64,000 nt of DNA from NCBI RefSeq assembly GCF_008253865.1, contig NZ_CP042331.1, positions 1,116,001 to 1,180,000 of the forward strand, written 5' to 3'. This stretch comes from Bosea sp. F3-2 (GTDB taxonomy: Bacteria > Pseudomonadota > Alphaproteobacteria > Rhizobiales > Beijerinckiaceae). Below the pieces are notes generated by a model that was given only the letters and a program-made list of their open reading frames with translations, was not told the DNA's origin and searched no databases. Of the stretch, positions 1 to 8,413 are shown piece after piece (within the stretch, counting starts at the first letter, position 1; each line of letters starts with the position of its first letter). Position numbers and translations under genes: made by a program.

Positions 1-313
1 GGCCGTTATAGGCGCGTACCAGCAGCTTCATCGAAGCCCGGAAGCTCTCGCGCGCGGTGGCATTCTTTTGGATCGGTGCCGCCTTGGTAATCTCGCCGAG
101 GAAAGCGTCCATCACGATCGCCGCGACGTTCGGCCACCGGCGATAGATCGTCGTCTTCGCGACGCCGGTGCGGCCGGCGATGCCTTCGATCGTCAGGGCT
201 TCGAAGCCGACTTCCTCGCCGAGTTCGAGTGCGGCGCGGAGAATCGTCGCGGTGACATCGGCGCGATGAGCGCCGGGGGGCTTTGCAGTCGCTGTCACGG
301 ATCTGGCTACCAT
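1..313 (-). CDS. TetR/AcrR family transcriptional regulator (C-terminus cut by window edge)
   Basis: The minus-strand frame is open from an ATG at 311-313 to the window edge, giving the first 104 residues. Residues about 19-63 form a TetR helix-turn-helix: a stretch with EALTIEGIAGRTGVAKTTIYRRW is characteristic of the family's recognition helix. The ligand-binding C-terminal domain lies outside the window. A strong candidate promoter with a palindrome in its spacer precedes the gene, so autorepression and control of the divergent monooxygenase gene are likely. The inducing ligand cannot be inferred. Confidence 0.9.
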   Translation of the reverse strand, partial: MVARSVTATAKPPGAHRADVTATILRAALELGEEVGFEALTIEGIAGRTGVAKTTIYRRWPNVAAIVMDAFLGEITKAAPIQKNATARESFRASMKLLVRAYNG

Positions 314-370
314 CGTGTCGTCCCTGAGCGCCGAGGCCGGGGGTGGGCGAAAGATCGATTGAGCTTGACG

Positions 371-399
371 AGAATACGCTACGTAGCGTAGCGTGACAA
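371..399 (-). promoter_or_regulatory. Promoter with TetR-type palindromic operator
   Basis: On the minus strand TTGTCA (394-399) and TATTCT (371-376) are separated by exactly 17 bp, a good sigma-70-type promoter reading toward the TetR gene. The spacer and -10 region hold the perfect 16-bp palindrome TACGCTACGTAGCGTA at 375-390. A repressor bound there would block this promoter, the usual design of TetR autoregulation. The palindrome also lies upstream of the divergent monooxygenase gene. Confidence 0.7.
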
Positions 400-497
400 T
401 GCGAAAATCGACACTGCGGTGCCGATCCGGGCATGGGTACGGCCGTTGCCGAGAGACCGAGCGAGCAATCACTGAGCATTCCGTCAGGAGAAGCGAA

Positions 498-812
498 GTG
501 TCACAGGTCACCAACATCGCTTTCATCCGGGCTCGAAGCGGCCGTTCAGAAGAGCTGGGCCGGCGGCTTCTCGATCTGGTCGTGCCCTCTCGACAAGAAC
601 CCGGATGCATCAACTACGACGTGCATCGGTCGGACATCGATGCCGACCTCTGGTGCGTCTACGAGAACTGGCGTTCTGCGGACGATCTCGCGGCCCATTT
701 CGATCTGCCGCATATGCGGGCCTTCGTCGCCGACGTGCCCGAGCTCGTTGACGGGGATCTCGATCTGCGCCGCTTCCTGATGATGTCAGAGCCGGCGCCG
801 TGGCGCCTTTGA
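498..812 (+). CDS. Antibiotic biosynthesis monooxygenase (ABM) domain protein, putative quinol monooxygenase
   Basis: A 104-residue protein of the ABM/YgiN dimeric alpha-beta barrel class. The pattern is typical: an N-terminal beta strand followed by a helix (SEELGRRLLDLVVPSRQEPGC), then the YDVHRS...LWCVYENW strands and HFDLPHMRAF. Such proteins are usually cofactor-free oxygenases of quinols or scavengers of reactive metabolites. The GTG at 498 was chosen because AGGAG (486-490) sits at a good distance; an upstream in-frame extension has no ribosome site. It is divergent from the TetR gene and shares its control region. The substrate is unknown. Confidence 0.82.
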   Translation: MSQVTNIAFIRARSGRSEELGRRLLDLVVPSRQEPGCINYDVHRSDIDADLWCVYENWRSADDLAAHFDLPHMRAFVADVPELVDGDLDLRRFLMMSEPAPWRL

Positions 813-890
813 TCCTTGAGATAGACCATCGGAAGTGATCCGCGCTCAACCTGATGGCGCTGCTGCTGTCCCGGCCTCGGAGCGAAGCAG

Positions 891-1448
891 ATGACACTGG
901 AATCGATGCCCCCGAGCAAGGCCTATCGTCTGCTCGAACCTGGTCCGATTGTGCTGGTGACGACAGCGCAAGGTGGCCGCCCAAACGTGATGACCATGGG
1001 CTTCCACATGATGATCCAGCATTCTCCGCCCCTGATCGGCTGCATCATCGGCTCGTGGGATCACAGCCACCGGGCGCTGCGCAGCACCGGCGAGTGCGTG
1101 CTGGCCGTGCCGACGGTCGATCTCGCCAAGACGGTCGTGGATATCGGCAATTGTTCCGGCAGCGAGGTCGACAAGTTCGAGCGGTTCGGCCTTACGCCAC
1201 GACCGGCCGAGAAGGTCGCCGCGCCACTCATCGCGGAGTGCCTCGCCAATATCGAATGCCGCGTCGCCGATGACAGCATGGTCGCGACTTATAACCTGTT
1301 CATCCTCGAGGCGGTCGCGATCTCGATCGATCCGGAACGGACCGAGCGGCGGACGCTTCACCATCGGGGCGACGGGACCTTCGCGGTCGACGGCCGGATC
1401 CTCGATCTGAGGGAGCGGATGGTGAAGTGGCGATATCTGCAGGACTGA
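891..1448 (+). CDS. Flavin reductase-like (FMN-binding split barrel) protein
   Basis: The 185-residue protein resembles the flavin reductase-like family: an early strand PIVLVTTAQGGRPNVMTMG, then a segment SPPLIGCIIGSWDHSHRALRSTGECVLAVPT matching the FMN-binding split barrel. Family members bind FMN and either supply reduced flavin or act on their own substrates. It follows the ABM monooxygenase by about 80 bp on the same strand, so the pair could be co-transcribed and redox-coupled; that coupling is an inference. Length is normal for the family. Confidence 0.82.
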   Translation: MTLESMPPSKAYRLLEPGPIVLVTTAQGGRPNVMTMGFHMMIQHSPPLIGCIIGSWDHSHRALRSTGECVLAVPTVDLAKTVVDIGNCSGSEVDKFERFGLTPRPAEKVAAPLIAECLANIECRVADDSMVATYNLFILEAVAISIDPERTERRTLHHRGDGTFAVDGRILDLRERMVKWRYLQD

Positions 1449-1561
1449 ACGAGGTCGAGGCCTGCGCCGTCGGCATTTTTTCGCCGGCTTCCGAAGTGGC
1501 GGCGCGTCTCGGTCGCTTCCCTTCGTAAGATCGAGAGCGCAGCACGCGGAAAGGCAGTCGG

Positions 1562-3103
1562 ATGGCGTTGTTCGAGAACATGCTGATCCTGGTGCTGCTG
1601 GCCGTGGTCCTGCTCCAGTTGTCGCGGCGGCTGGGCATTCCCTACCCGACGATGCTGGCGCTGGCCGGCGTGCTGGTCGCGGCCCTGCCCTGGGCGCCGG
1701 GCGTCGCCATCGATCCACAGCTTGCGCTGGCGCTCTTCATCGCGCCGGCGCTCCTCGATGCAGCCTATGATTTCTCGCCGCGCGCCGCGCGCAGCAACTG
1801 GCTGCCCTTGCTGGCCCTGGCCGCGCTGGCCGTCATCCTGACGACGGCGGCCGTCGCTTGGGTCGGGGTTGCGCTGGCGGGGCTGCTGATCGCCGCCGCA
1901 ATCGCGCTCGGGGCCATCGTCGCCCCGCCGGATGCCGCGGCGGCCGCGGCGGTTCTGGGGCGCTTCGCCCTGCCGCGCCGAACCGTCACGGTTCTCAAGG
2001 GTGAGAGCCTCTTCAATGACGCCATCGCGCTGCTGATCTTCAGCGCCGCGGTGAGCACGGTTTCCGCGCCAAACGGGTTGGGTTCGCAAATTCCTCAGTT
2101 TGCCGTCGCCGTGCCCGGCGGTGTCGCGGTCGGCATTGGGCTGGGCTTTATCCATCTGAAGCTGGCGCCCGGCTTTGCGGGCACGCTCGGAGGCCGGCTG
2201 TTCGAGTTCGTAACGACGTTCGGTGCCTGGATCATCGCGGAGCGGCTCCATCTGTCCGCGATCCTCTCCGTCGTCGCCTTTGCCATGACGGTGGCGCGCT
2301 ATGTTCCCGAGCGGCAATCGGCGCGCGATCGCGTCCATTCCTACGCTGTCTGGGAAGCTGCGGTCTTCATCCTGAACGTCCTGGCCTTCCTGCTGATGGG
2401 CTTGCAGGCCCGGGGGATCGTCCTGCGCCTCGCGCCCAACGAAATCTGGCAGGCTCTCGGCTTCGCCGGAGCCGTGCTGGTCACGGTCATCGTCGTCCGG
2501 ATCGCCTGGGTGCTGCTCTTCAACCGGGCCGGCTATCTGAGATCACGCCGCCGCGGCGATCATGATGCGCCCAGCCTCGCACAGGGGCTCGTCGTCTCAT
2601 GGTGCGGCATGAGGGGCGTCGTCACGCTCGCCGCTGCGCTCTCGCTGCCGGCTGGGTTCCCGGGGCAGGACCTGATCGTGCTCAGCGCGCTCGCAGTGGT
2701 GCTCGGAACCCTGATCGGCCAGGGCCTCACGCTGGGCCCGTTGATCCGGCTCCTCGGCCTCGAGCCGGACGACTCCTTCGATGCCGAACTCACTGCCGCG
2801 CGCGTGACGCTGCTCGACGCTGCGATCGCGGAGCTCGGCAATGAGGCGGGCGAGGCAGCAGCCGACCTCAGGGAGACTTATCTTGCCGACAGGGCCATGG
2901 CGGCGGAAGGGCACCATCCCCGCGCGGTCGGCGAAGCGGAGCATCTGCGGCGCCTGACGCTCGAAGGCATGCGGCTGCGGCTTGCCGGGATGCGCCGCAC
3001 CGGAGACGTCGAGGATGACGTGTTCCACGCTCTAGAGGAGGAGCTCGATTGGGCCGAGCTGGCGGCTTCGCCGCCGCATTGGCATCAGCTCGAAGAGGCG
3101 TGA
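1562..3103 (+). CDS. Cation:proton antiporter, CPA1 (NhaP-type) family
   Basis: A 513-residue inner-membrane protein with about a dozen hydrophobic segments in residues 1-390 and a soluble tail of about 120 residues. The CPA1 hallmarks PPDA (about residue 122) and GESLFNDA (about 147-154) are present; the Asp and Asn-Asp residues there are the ion-binding and gating residues in the family. The role is exchange of Na+ or K+ for H+ in pH and salt homeostasis. It begins ATGGCG; AAAGGCAG upstream is a modest ribosome site. No obvious operon partner; a 208-bp gap follows. Confidence 0.88.
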   Translation: MALFENMLILVLLAVVLLQLSRRLGIPYPTMLALAGVLVAALPWAPGVAIDPQLALALFIAPALLDAAYDFSPRAARSNWLPLLALAALAVILTTAAVAWVGVALAGLLIAAAIALGAIVAPPDAAAAAAVLGRFALPRRTVTVLKGESLFNDAIALLIFSAAVSTVSAPNGLGSQIPQFAVAVPGGVAVGIGLGFIHLKLAPGFAGTLGGRLFEFVTTFGAWIIAERLHLSAILSVVAFAMTVARYVPERQSARDRVHSYAVWEAAVFILNVLAFLLMGLQARGIVLRLAPNEIWQALGFAGAVLVTVIVVRIAWVLLFNRAGYLRSRRRGDHDAPSLAQGLVVSWCGMRGVVTLAAALSLPAGFPGQDLIVLSALAVVLGTLIGQGLTLGPLIRLLGLEPDDSFDAELTAARVTLLDAAIAELGNEAGEAAADLRETYLADRAMAAEGHHPRAVGEAEHLRRLTLEGMRLRLAGMRRTGDVEDDVFHALEEELDWAELAASPPHWHQLEEA

Positions 3104-3311
3104 TGCCGATGTCGAAGCCAGCTCGGTCCCCAGATACCGCGATGCAGCGGACGCTTTCGGGAGGCGTCGCCAGTCGATCGCCGATTATGTCATTCTGGCT
3201 AATAGGACAGTTCAAATATGAGAAGATTATAAGCTCTTAAAACACAATCTAATCTTCCTTTCAGAGCCGGTGAGCCAGTCAGGTCTGCACCGCCGAAGAC
3301 AGGAGACGATC

Positions 3312-4148
3312 ATGGCCAACAAAGTCTGGTTCATCACCGGAATATCGCGGGGCCTGGGACATGCCCTCGCGCAAGCCGCGCTTGAACGTGGCGATCGCGT
3401 CATCGGCACGACGCGCGAGGGGCTCGCGCCGGAAGGGCTTTCGACAGAGAAACTCGACGTCCTGCCGCTCGAAGCGGGTGATGCCGCCTCGATCGAGCGG
3501 GCAATGACAGCGGCCTTCGCGCTGCATGGCCGGATCGACGTCCTGGTCAACAATGCGGGATACGGGCTGATCGGCCCGGTCGAGGCCGCCTCCGACGAAG
3601 AGGTGCGGCGGAACTTCGAGATCAATGTTTTCGGACCGCTCGCGATCCTCCGTCACGCCTTGCCCCGGATGCGGGCGCAGGGGCGCGGCCATATCGTCAA
3701 TATCTCGTCGATCGCCGGCATCGCGCCCGGCGCCGGTTCGGGCATCTATGCGGGAACGAAGGCGGCGCTCTGGGCCATCTCGAGCGCCCTCTCGCAAGAG
3801 CTCGCTCCGTTCGGGCTTTGGGTGACGTCGGTCGAGCCCGGCTCGTTCCGGACCGATTTCCTGTCGGGCCGCTCGATGCTGCGGACCGCGGCTCATATCG
3901 ACGGCTATGCCGCGAGCAGCGGCCGGGCGGTCGACACTCTGCTCGACAAGGACGGCAAGCAGATCGGCGCCCCGCACCGGGCCGCGCTGGCCATCCTCGC
4001 AGCCGTCGATGCCGACGAGCCTCCGCTCGACCTGCTGCTCGGCAGCGATGCGCTGCAGCGCGCCCAGATCCGCCTCGACCGCTTCGACGACGATCGCCGG
4101 CGCTGGGAGGATGTCAGCCGGGGCACGGATTTCCCGGAAACCGCCTGA
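3312..4148 (+). CDS. SDR family oxidoreductase
   Basis: A 278-residue short-chain dehydrogenase. The cofactor motif TGISRGLGHA is at residues 8-17 and NNAG follows near residue 80; the catalytic YxxxK (YAGTK) is near residue 150, preceded by a serine in ISSIAG. It belongs to the classical SDRs of unknown substrate. The ATG at 3312 follows ACAGGAGACGATC, a strong ribosome site; an upstream in-frame extension of 14 codons was discarded. The AT-rich stretch at 3200-3265 probably holds its promoter. It heads a run of redox enzymes. Confidence 0.88.
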   Translation: MANKVWFITGISRGLGHALAQAALERGDRVIGTTREGLAPEGLSTEKLDVLPLEAGDAASIERAMTAAFALHGRIDVLVNNAGYGLIGPVEAASDEEVRRNFEINVFGPLAILRHALPRMRAQGRGHIVNISSIAGIAPGAGSGIYAGTKAALWAISSALSQELAPFGLWVTSVEPGSFRTDFLSGRSMLRTAAHIDGYAASSGRAVDTLLDKDGKQIGAPHRAALAILAAVDADEPPLDLLLGSDALQRAQIRLDRFDDDRRRWEDVSRGTDFPETA

Positions 4149-4250
4149 CCGCTCTTCCGATCAGGTCGCAGTCGACGCTGGTCCGAGCCGCGCCACGCCG
4201 CGCGGCACCACCCCACCTATCCCAACCCATCTCGCACGAAGGAACATCCC

Positions 4251-4982
4251 ATGAGCCATCTCGCGAACAAGATCGTTCTCATCACCGGCGCCAGCAGTGG
4301 TATCGGCGAGGCGACGGCCCGCGCCCTCGCCAAGGCCGGAGCCGTCGTCGTGCTCGGCGCGCGCCGCACGGACCGCCTCGAAACCCTGGCTGCCGAGATC
4401 AACGCGGCCAGTGGCAAGGCGATCTATCGGAGCGTCGATGTCACCTCGCGCGACGATGTCCAGGCCTTCGCCGATGCCGCGCTCGCCGCCTTCGGGCGCA
4501 TCGACGTCATCATCAACAATGCCGGCATCATGCCGCTTTCGCCGATGGCCTCCCTGAAGGTCGACGAATGGGATCGGATGGTCGACGTCAACATCAAGGG
4601 CGTGCTCTACGGGATCGCGGCGGTGCTGCCGGCGATGAATCGCCAAGGCTCCGGCCAGGTCATCAACGTCTCCTCCATCGGCGGCCTTGCCGTCTCGCCG
4701 GCGGCCGCGGTCTACTGCGCCACCAAATACGCGGTGCGTGCGATCTCGGATGGGCTGCGGCAGGAGAACGACAAGATCCGCGTGACGTGCGTCTATCCGG
4801 GCGTCGTGGAATCGGAACTGGCCAACTCGATTACCGATCCCACCGCAGCGGAAGCGATGGTCGCCTATCGCAGCATCGCCCTGAAGCCAGAGGCGATTGC
4901 GGATGCCATTATGCACGTGATCGGCCAGCCTGCCGATATCGACACCAACGAAATCGTCATCCGTCCCACCGCAAGCGCTTGA
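4251..4982 (+). CDS. SDR family oxidoreductase
   Basis: A 243-residue classical short-chain dehydrogenase with TGASSGIGEATA at residues 11-22, IINNAGIMP near residue 88, a catalytic serine in NVSSIGG, and YCATK. Resembles clavaldehyde dehydrogenase or YdfG-like SDRs, which reduce small hydroxy acids and aldehydes. It follows the preceding SDR by about 100 bp and is preceded by AAGGAACATCCC. Together with the following Atu4866 gene it probably forms one transcription unit. The natural substrate cannot be read from sequence. Confidence 0.88.
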   Translation: MSHLANKIVLITGASSGIGEATARALAKAGAVVVLGARRTDRLETLAAEINAASGKAIYRSVDVTSRDDVQAFADAALAAFGRIDVIINNAGIMPLSPMASLKVDEWDRMVDVNIKGVLYGIAAVLPAMNRQGSGQVINVSSIGGLAVSPAAAVYCATKYAVRAISDGLRQENDKIRVTCVYPGVVESELANSITDPTAAEAMVAYRSIALKPEAIADAIMHVIGQPADIDTNEIVIRPTASA

Positions 4983-4994
4983 ACGGGGGCCGCG

Positions 4995-5096
4995 ATGTCA
5001 TTCGCAAGCCGCTTTCCATTTGCGACGGCCGCTGTCGCCATCGTGCTTTTTGCCGCCGCGACGGCGGCCCCGCTCAGCAAGGACACTCGCCGATGA
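4995..5096 (+). CDS. Short signal-peptide-like ORF overlapping the Atu4866 gene
   Basis: A 33-residue reading frame: a short start, then a hydrophobic core (FATAAVAIVLFAAATAA) and a possible cleavage site, followed by a charged end. Its TGA overlaps the next ATG (ATGA at 5093-5096), so translation could be coupled. Related proteins can carry a signal peptide ahead of the Atu4866 domain; this may be such a peptide separated by a frame change, or a small leader. Whether it is translated is unknown. Confidence 0.35.
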   Translation: MSFASRFPFATAAVAIVLFAAATAAPLSKDTRR

Positions 5097-5377
5097 GCAA
5101 GGTTCGAAATGCAGTCTCCGCGCCCGGCATGACCCACCCCTATGTTGGCATGTGGATCACGAAGGACGGCCACATCCGCCACAACCTGCTGCCCAATGGC
5201 CGTTATGACGAGGCACGCGGCCGCCGCGAGAGCGCCTATCAAGGACGCTACGAAGTCCGCGGCAATCATATCGATTATTGGGACGACACCGGCTTCACCG
5301 CCGATGGCGAGTTCATCGACGGCGTGCTCCACCATGCCGGCATGATCCTGTATCGCGACGGCAAGTCTCCGCGATAA
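5093..5377 (+). CDS. Atu4866 domain-containing protein
   Basis: A 94-residue protein that matches the Atu4866 family closely: HPYVGMWITKDGHIRHNLLP, then NGRYDEARG, SAYQGRYEV, IDYWDDTGFTADGEF and GVLHHAGMILYR. The family forms a small beta-barrel of unknown function, common in rhizobia next to SDR and quinone-reductase genes. Its ATG overlaps the stop of a short signal-peptide-like ORF. The nearby SDRs, AraC regulator and quinone reductases suggest a role in redox or aldehyde stress, which is inference only. Confidence 0.85.
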   Translation: MSKVRNAVSAPGMTHPYVGMWITKDGHIRHNLLPNGRYDEARGRRESAYQGRYEVRGNHIDYWDDTGFTADGEFIDGVLHHAGMILYRDGKSPR

Positions 5378-5405
5378 TCGCAGAACCGGGGAAGAGGATC
5401 GTGCC

Positions 5406-6329
5406 TTGAACGAACCGTCTCCGCCGTCATCCGTCCCTGAACGGACCTCTCCGGCCGGGCTCGAAAGCTATATCAGCGGGACCACGCTGATGAGCGGCGA
5501 CGGCCCGGCCTGGAAGGACGTCTTCGTCCAGATCCTGTCCCGGGACCGCGTTCAGGCGCCCTTCCTGGTTCCTGCCGTGGCGGAGCCGCTCATCGTCTGG
5601 GTCATGGCGGGCAACGCCATCGTCGAAGAGCGTGACCTCGGCGACCAATGGACGGCCAACCGGGTGAATGTCGGCGACTTCTTCCTGACGCGCTCACCGG
5701 TTCCTTATGAAATGCGGTGGCAAGCCGACGGCGATCGGCCCTTTCAGGTGATGCACCTTTATGTCTCCGTCCCGCTGTTCGAAAGGGCGGCGCGAGAGAT
5801 GCTGGGCAAAGCCGTAGGCAACATCACCCTGAAGGACGTCTCCGGCGCCCGCGACGAAACGCTCTCGCATATCCTCAGCCTGCTCCACGGAGAACTGGTC
5901 GCGGAAAGCGGCGGTAGCGCGCTGTTCGTCGAAGGGCTGGCGCAGAGCCTCGCCGTGCATCTCCTGCGCCATTATGCGGTCGCAGACGCCGATACGCGCG
6001 CCCAAAATGCCTTGCCGAGCTCCAAGCTCAGGCGGGCGATCGCCTTCATGGAAGCCCGTCTGGAAGAGCCGTTCGATCTTGGCCAACTGGCGCAAGCGGC
6101 GGGAATGAGCGAATTCCATTTCAGCCGGCTGTTCAAGAAGGCGACGGGCCTGCCTCCCTCGCACCACTTCATTCGGCAGCGGGTGGCCAAGGCCCGGCAA
6201 CTGCTCCAGGAAACCGACACCAGCATCATCGAGATCGGCATGGCCGTCGGCTACTCCAGCCCCAGCCATTTCGCCCAGATCTTCCGCCGCGAGACCGGCG
6301 TATCGCCAAGCGATTATCGCAGAGGCTAG
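5406..6329 (+). CDS. AraC family transcriptional regulator
   Basis: A 307-residue regulator. The N-terminal half is a cupin-like AraC-type sensor (residues about 20-190). The C-terminal DNA-binding domain (about 208-305) shows two helix-turn-helix units, LGQLAQAAGMSEFHFSRLF and IIEIGMAVGYSSPSHFAQIF, ending in RRETGVSPSDYRR. Begins at TTG 5406, 28 bp after the Atu4866 gene and after GGGGAAGAGG. It probably controls the preceding SDR/Atu4866 genes; the signal is unknown. Start codon is the least certain part. Confidence 0.88.
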   Translation: MNEPSPPSSVPERTSPAGLESYISGTTLMSGDGPAWKDVFVQILSRDRVQAPFLVPAVAEPLIVWVMAGNAIVEERDLGDQWTANRVNVGDFFLTRSPVPYEMRWQADGDRPFQVMHLYVSVPLFERAAREMLGKAVGNITLKDVSGARDETLSHILSLLHGELVAESGGSALFVEGLAQSLAVHLLRHYAVADADTRAQNALPSSKLRRAIAFMEARLEEPFDLGQLAQAAGMSEFHFSRLFKKATGLPPSHHFIRQRVAKARQLLQETDTSIIEIGMAVGYSSPSHFAQIFRRETGVSPSDYRRG

Positions 6330-6352
6330 GACGGGCGCGGCGGCTACGCCTT

Positions 6353-7279
6353 TCAGCCCACCGTGCCGGCCTCGGCGGCGACACTAGGCACCTGTCCCCG
6401 AAAGCGCTCGATCAGCCATCGGCCCGCCGGCCCTGGCGGCGTATCCGTGCGATAGATCGCATCCATGACGTAATAGCCACCGATGCTGTCGGGCATGTCG
6501 AGATGGATCAGGCGGCCGGCGGCGAGATCGTCGCGGATCATCGGCTCCGGCATGTTGCCCCAGCCGATCCCCGCCTTGAGCAGCATATGCTTGGAGCTGA
6601 GATCGGCCAGCCGCCAGGTGCTTGTCCCCACGACCGCAACATCCCTGCCTCTGGTGAGATCGGATCGATCGGTCAGGACGAGCTGGACATGCTCGCGTCC
6701 GGCGCCCGGCGGGATGTTTTCCGCACTGGCCAGCGGGTGGCCGGGCGCGGCGACCGGGATCATGCGCACGCTGCCGATGCCGACCTTCTCGATGGCATCG
6801 ACCGTCACCAGCGGACCCGCGACGCCGATGGTTGCGACACGATCGAGGACCAGCCGCGTCACAGCGCCGAGGGACTCGACATAGAGGTGCAGATTGACGG
6901 TCGGGAAATGCTCCCGAAAGCTGGTCAGGGCATCGACTACGCGATGCTCGGGCAGCAGCGTGTCGAGAACGATGTGCAGTTCCGACTCCAGCCCCTGCAA
7001 AAGGCCCTTCGACTTGGCCCGCAGGTTGTCGATGCTGTTGCTGACGCGCCGCGCCTCGGCCAGAACCATGCGCCCGGCCTCCGTGAGCTGCGGCTTGCGG
7101 GTGGTCTCGCGATCGAAAAGGGTCAGGCCGAGCTGCGCCTCGAGATTCGCGATCGCATAGCTGACGACGGAGGTGGCGCGGTTCAGCTTGCGCGCCGCGC
7201 CGGCAAAACTGCCGACATCGACGACGGTCAGCAGGACCTTGAGTTGGTCGAGGGTGGGAGTGCCCGGCTCCGAGATCAT
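6353..7279 (-). CDS. LysR family transcriptional regulator
   Basis: A 308-residue LysR protein with the winged helix at residues about 10-68 (LDQLKVLLTVVDVGSFAGAARKLNRATSVVSYAI in the HTH region) and a substrate-binding domain beyond residue 95. It is divergent from the SDR gene at 7515, the common arrangement for LysR targets. The 235-bp gap between them would hold the operator. It ends 23 bp from the convergent AraC gene. Effector not identifiable. Confidence 0.9.
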   Translation of the reverse strand: MISEPGTPTLDQLKVLLTVVDVGSFAGAARKLNRATSVVSYAIANLEAQLGLTLFDRETTRKPQLTEAGRMVLAEARRVSNSIDNLRAKSKGLLQGLESELHIVLDTLLPEHRVVDALTSFREHFPTVNLHLYVESLGAVTRLVLDRVATIGVAGPLVTVDAIEKVGIGSVRMIPVAAPGHPLASAENIPPGAGREHVQLVLTDRSDLTRGRDVAVVGTSTWRLADLSSKHMLLKAGIGWGNMPEPMIRDDLAAGRLIHLDMPDSIGGYYVMDAIYRTDTPPGPAGRWLIERFRGQVPSVAAEAGTVG

Positions 7280-7396
7280 GTCGATTTCCTCGAACGTAAT
7301 CGTCTATCTTATGCCGGTTTTTTCGTCCGCCTCGCGAGCATAGATTTTCCTCACCGCAAAGATCACGGGCTTTCGAGCCGAGATGAGGAAAAGCCC

Positions 7397-7423
7397 ATGA
7401 GCATCCTGATCAAGCCGGACTGA
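7397..7423 (+). other. Possible 8-codon leader or stub ORF
   Basis: In the gap between LysR and the SDR gene, GAGGAAAAG is followed at proper spacing by ATG and eight codons (MSILIKPD) before TGA. It could be a leader peptide or the stub of a lost gene; nothing proves translation. The rest of 7280-7514 shows no gene. Confidence 0.2.
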
Positions 7424-7514
7424 AGACAGCCGGCGCTCGGCACGAACCCATCCTTCACAACACCCAAAGAACCGCGCGATCGCGGAATGCGGTCGCTCGC
7501 CCAGGAGACAGACC

Positions 7515-8285
7515 ATGAGCGATATCCTGAAGGACAAGACCGTCGTCGTGACCGGCGCATCGAGCGGCATCGGGCGAGCGATCGCCATCGCGGCGGCGCG
7601 CCACGGCGCCAAGGCCGTGATCGTCTCGGACATCACCGAGACCCCGCGCGAAGGCGGCGCCCCCACCACCTCCGAGATCGAAGCCCTCGGCGTAGCCGCG
7701 CGCTTCTTCAAAGCTGACGTGTCGAACCGCGCCGACAACGACGCCCTGGTCGCCGCGGCGGACGAATTCGGCGGTGCCGATGTGATGGTACTGAATGCCG
7801 GCATCTCGCTCCGCTCCGATGGTGCCGACGTCAGCGAGCAGGATTACCGCCGGCTGATGTCGATCAACCTCGACGGCACGCTGTTCGGGGCGCAGGCCGC
7901 GGCCCGGCGCATGAAGGAGCGTGGCAAGGGCGGCAGCATCGTTCTGATGGCCAGCATGGGCGGGATCGCCGGCGCCGGCATCACCGTCGCCTATTCGACG
8001 AGCAAGGGCGGCGTCGTCCTGATGGCCAAGGCCCTTGCCGATGCGCTCGGCCCAGACGGCATTCGCGTGAACGCCATCGCACCCGGCACCATCGACACCG
8101 AGTTGCTGCGCAAGACGCCGGACATCGCCGCGGCCAGCGAGGGCTTTCGCCAGCGCACGCCGCTGAGGCGCCTCGGACAGCCGTCGGAAATCGGCGATGC
8201 CGTCGCGTTCCTGGGCTCGGATCTGTCGAGCTATGTCACGGGCATCACGCTTCAGGTCGATGGCGGCCTGCTCGCCGTGATCTGA
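7515..8285 (+). CDS. SDR family oxidoreductase
   Basis: A 256-residue classical SDR: TGASSGIGRAI at residues 13-23, VLNAGISL near residue 94, YSTSK catalytic pair near residue 160, and a C-terminal SDR signature (SYVTGITLQVDGG) as in FabG-like enzymes. ATG 7515 follows CAGGAGACAGACC. Divergent from the LysR gene, likely its target, and 128 bp upstream of the WrbA-type gene. Likely NAD(P)-dependent reduction of a ketone or alcohol oxidation. Confidence 0.9.
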   Translation: MSDILKDKTVVVTGASSGIGRAIAIAAARHGAKAVIVSDITETPREGGAPTTSEIEALGVAARFFKADVSNRADNDALVAAADEFGGADVMVLNAGISLRSDGADVSEQDYRRLMSINLDGTLFGAQAAARRMKERGKGGSIVLMASMGGIAGAGITVAYSTSKGGVVLMAKALADALGPDGIRVNAIAPGTIDTELLRKTPDIAAASEGFRQRTPLRRLGQPSEIGDAVAFLGSDLSSYVTGITLQVDGGLLAVI

Positions 8286-8413
8286 GCCGCTTGCCGAATT
8301 CATCGAACCTAACGCTCGATCGTATTCGGATTTCCAACAGGGCTGCCGAACGGCAGAAATACTCCGGCAAGCCCCAGTTCAAGACTAGTCCCTCACGAAA
8401 GGAAACTTCCATC

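Noticed and set aside
3049..3240. Possible small gene in the AT-rich gap before the first SDR, including a HxlR-like hint (NCPISQNDIIGDRL) on the minus strand at about 3165-3215
   Set aside because: The similarity covers about 14 residues and nothing upstream or downstream supports an HxlR protein.
3818..5377. Very long plus-strand frame (519 codons)
   Set aside because: It runs across two SDR genes in another phase and is Arg/Pro-rich, a typical high-GC shadow; only its last 94 codons are the real Atu4866 protein.
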